A DNA stretch of 34,768 bases from Carnobacterium_A sp036639135 (GTDB taxonomy: Bacteria; Bacillota; Bacilli; Lactobacillales; Carnobacteriaceae): positions 1-34,768 of the forward strand of contig JAVWJE010000009.1 in assembly GCA_036639135.1 (NCBI GenBank), written 5' to 3'. Within the stretch, counting starts at the first letter, position 1. Each line of letters begins with the position of its first letter. This document shows, in pieces, positions 34,025 through 34,768 of this stretch. A program made the position numbers and the translations under genes. The notes below the pieces were generated by a model. The model ran no database searches. It had not been told where the DNA came from and was given only the letters and a program-made list of their open reading frames with translations.

Positions 34025-34768
34025 ATGAATAATGAAACAGTCTATCATTTTGTTGGAATTAAAGGTTCTGGTATGAGTGCACTGGCTTTGATCCTTCATG
34101 ATAAGGGTTTTAAAGTTCAAGGTTCTGATGTAGATAAATATTTTTTTACACAAAAAAATATTGAAGACGCAGAAATTCCGATTTTAACATTTAATGAAAA
34201 AAATATTCACGAAGGTTTAACGATTATTGCAGGAAATGCATTCTCAGATACACATGAAGAAATCCTTGCTGCTAAAAAATTAAACTTACCAATCGTACGT
34301 TACCACGATTTTCTAGGTGAATTATTAAAACAATACACAAGTATTACTGTTACAGGTTCACATGGGAAAACAAGTACCACTGGTTTACTAGCACATGTAA
34401 TGAGCACAATTGCTGATACGAGTTATCTGATTGGTGATGGAACTGGACACGGCGTTCCAAATGCAGAATTTTTTGTGCTTGAAGCATGCGAGTATAAGAG
34501 ACATTTCTTAGCATATCATCCTGACTATGCCATTATCACAAATATAGATTATGATCATCCTGATTACTTTACAAGTTTGGAAGATGTTGTAAGTGCTTTT
34601 GAAGAAATGTCTAAACTAGTACAAAAGGGTATTATTGCTTGTGGTGATGATGAACAATTAGTAAAACTTAAAGCTCCAGTTCCTATTGTTTATTACGGAT
34701 TTGGTGATAACAATGACTTCCAAGCTAAAAATTTAAGCCGATCGGTTACTGGTTCTGCATTTGATGTA
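34025..34768 (+). CDS. murC: UDP-N-acetylmuramate-L-alanine ligase, N-terminal half
   Basis: The window ends after 248 codons of an expected 430-450. The N-terminal UDP-binding domain starts YHFVGIKGSGMSALALILHD. The ATP P-loop is VTGSHGKTSTT (Lys115). EACEYKRHFLAYHPDYAIIT and NIDYDHPDYF supply metal-binding and active-site residues. The cytoplasmic enzyme adds L-alanine to UDP-N-acetylmuramic acid, the first step of peptide-stem assembly. GGAGG lies about 10 bases before ATG 34025. It is separated from sftA by its own promoter region. The carboxy-terminal domain lies beyond the window. Confidence 0.97.
   Translation, partial: MNNETVYHFVGIKGSGMSALALILHDKGFKVQGSDVDKYFFTQKNIEDAEIPILTFNEKNIHEGLTIIAGNAFSDTHEEILAAKKLNLPIVRYHDFLGELLKQYTSITVTGSHGKTSTTGLLAHVMSTIADTSYLIGDGTGHGVPNAEFFVLEACEYKRHFLAYHPDYAIITNIDYDHPDYFTSLEDVVSAFEEMSKLVQKGIIACGDDEQLVKLKAPVPIVYYGFGDNNDFQAKNLSRSVTGSAFDV

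Overview
This is an AT-rich stretch of chromosome from a low-GC Gram-positive bacterium. Strong AAGGAGG-type ribosome binding sites, hairpin/T-tract terminators, a fermentative AdhE with a Rex-like operator, and YhaM, PrsA, EcsAB and SftA homologues all point to Firmicutes. The mix of Bacillus-type gene order with lactic-acid-bacterial gene content suggests Lactobacillales, most likely a Carnobacterium-like organism. That placement is inferred from gene content, not from a search.

Layout. Bases 1-921 hold the 3' end of tgt, then yajC and a comN-like gene. Bases 1039-4811 hold adhE behind a Rex/CcpA-type control region and a manganese/iron-type DtxR regulator with its own operator-like palindrome. 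dinB (4914-6035) has a LexA-box-like site inside its promoter. An MBL-fold hydrolase, a ytoI-like gene and nrnA form one operon (6160-9175). It converges on a CNNM/CorC-type membrane protein gene on the minus strand.

The centre (11165-23200) is an envelope, secretion and nucleic-acid block. It contains a class A penicillin-binding protein, yheA, yhaO (interrupted by a 10-N gap), yhaN and yhaM. Convergent to these are prsA, a ytxH-type gene and hit, and then ecsAB runs divergently from hit. Next come a D-amino-acid transaminase and an EmrB/QacA-type exporter (23323-25699).

The right end (25975-34768) follows the Bacillus ytmP-trmB-ytoP-ytpP-ytpR-sftA-murC order. A universal stress protein sits between ytpP and ytpR, and a small PepSY-like membrane protein gene lies on the opposite strand. 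murC runs off the window.

How the genes work together. Many products serve the cell envelope: PBP, PrsA (which folds exported proteins), EcsAB, YajC, D-amino-acid supply (Dat), MurC and SftA. A second theme is nucleic-acid turnover and repair: DinB, YhaO/YhaN, YhaM, NrnA and TrmB. I saw no phage, CRISPR array, restriction system, toxin-antitoxin pair, tRNA or rRNA. This looks like ordinary core genome. The points most worth a second look are the yhaO gap, the Glu-X hexanucleotide repeat in sftA, two genes whose Shine-Dalgarno is separated from the start by a foldable hairpin, and several well-formed operators.
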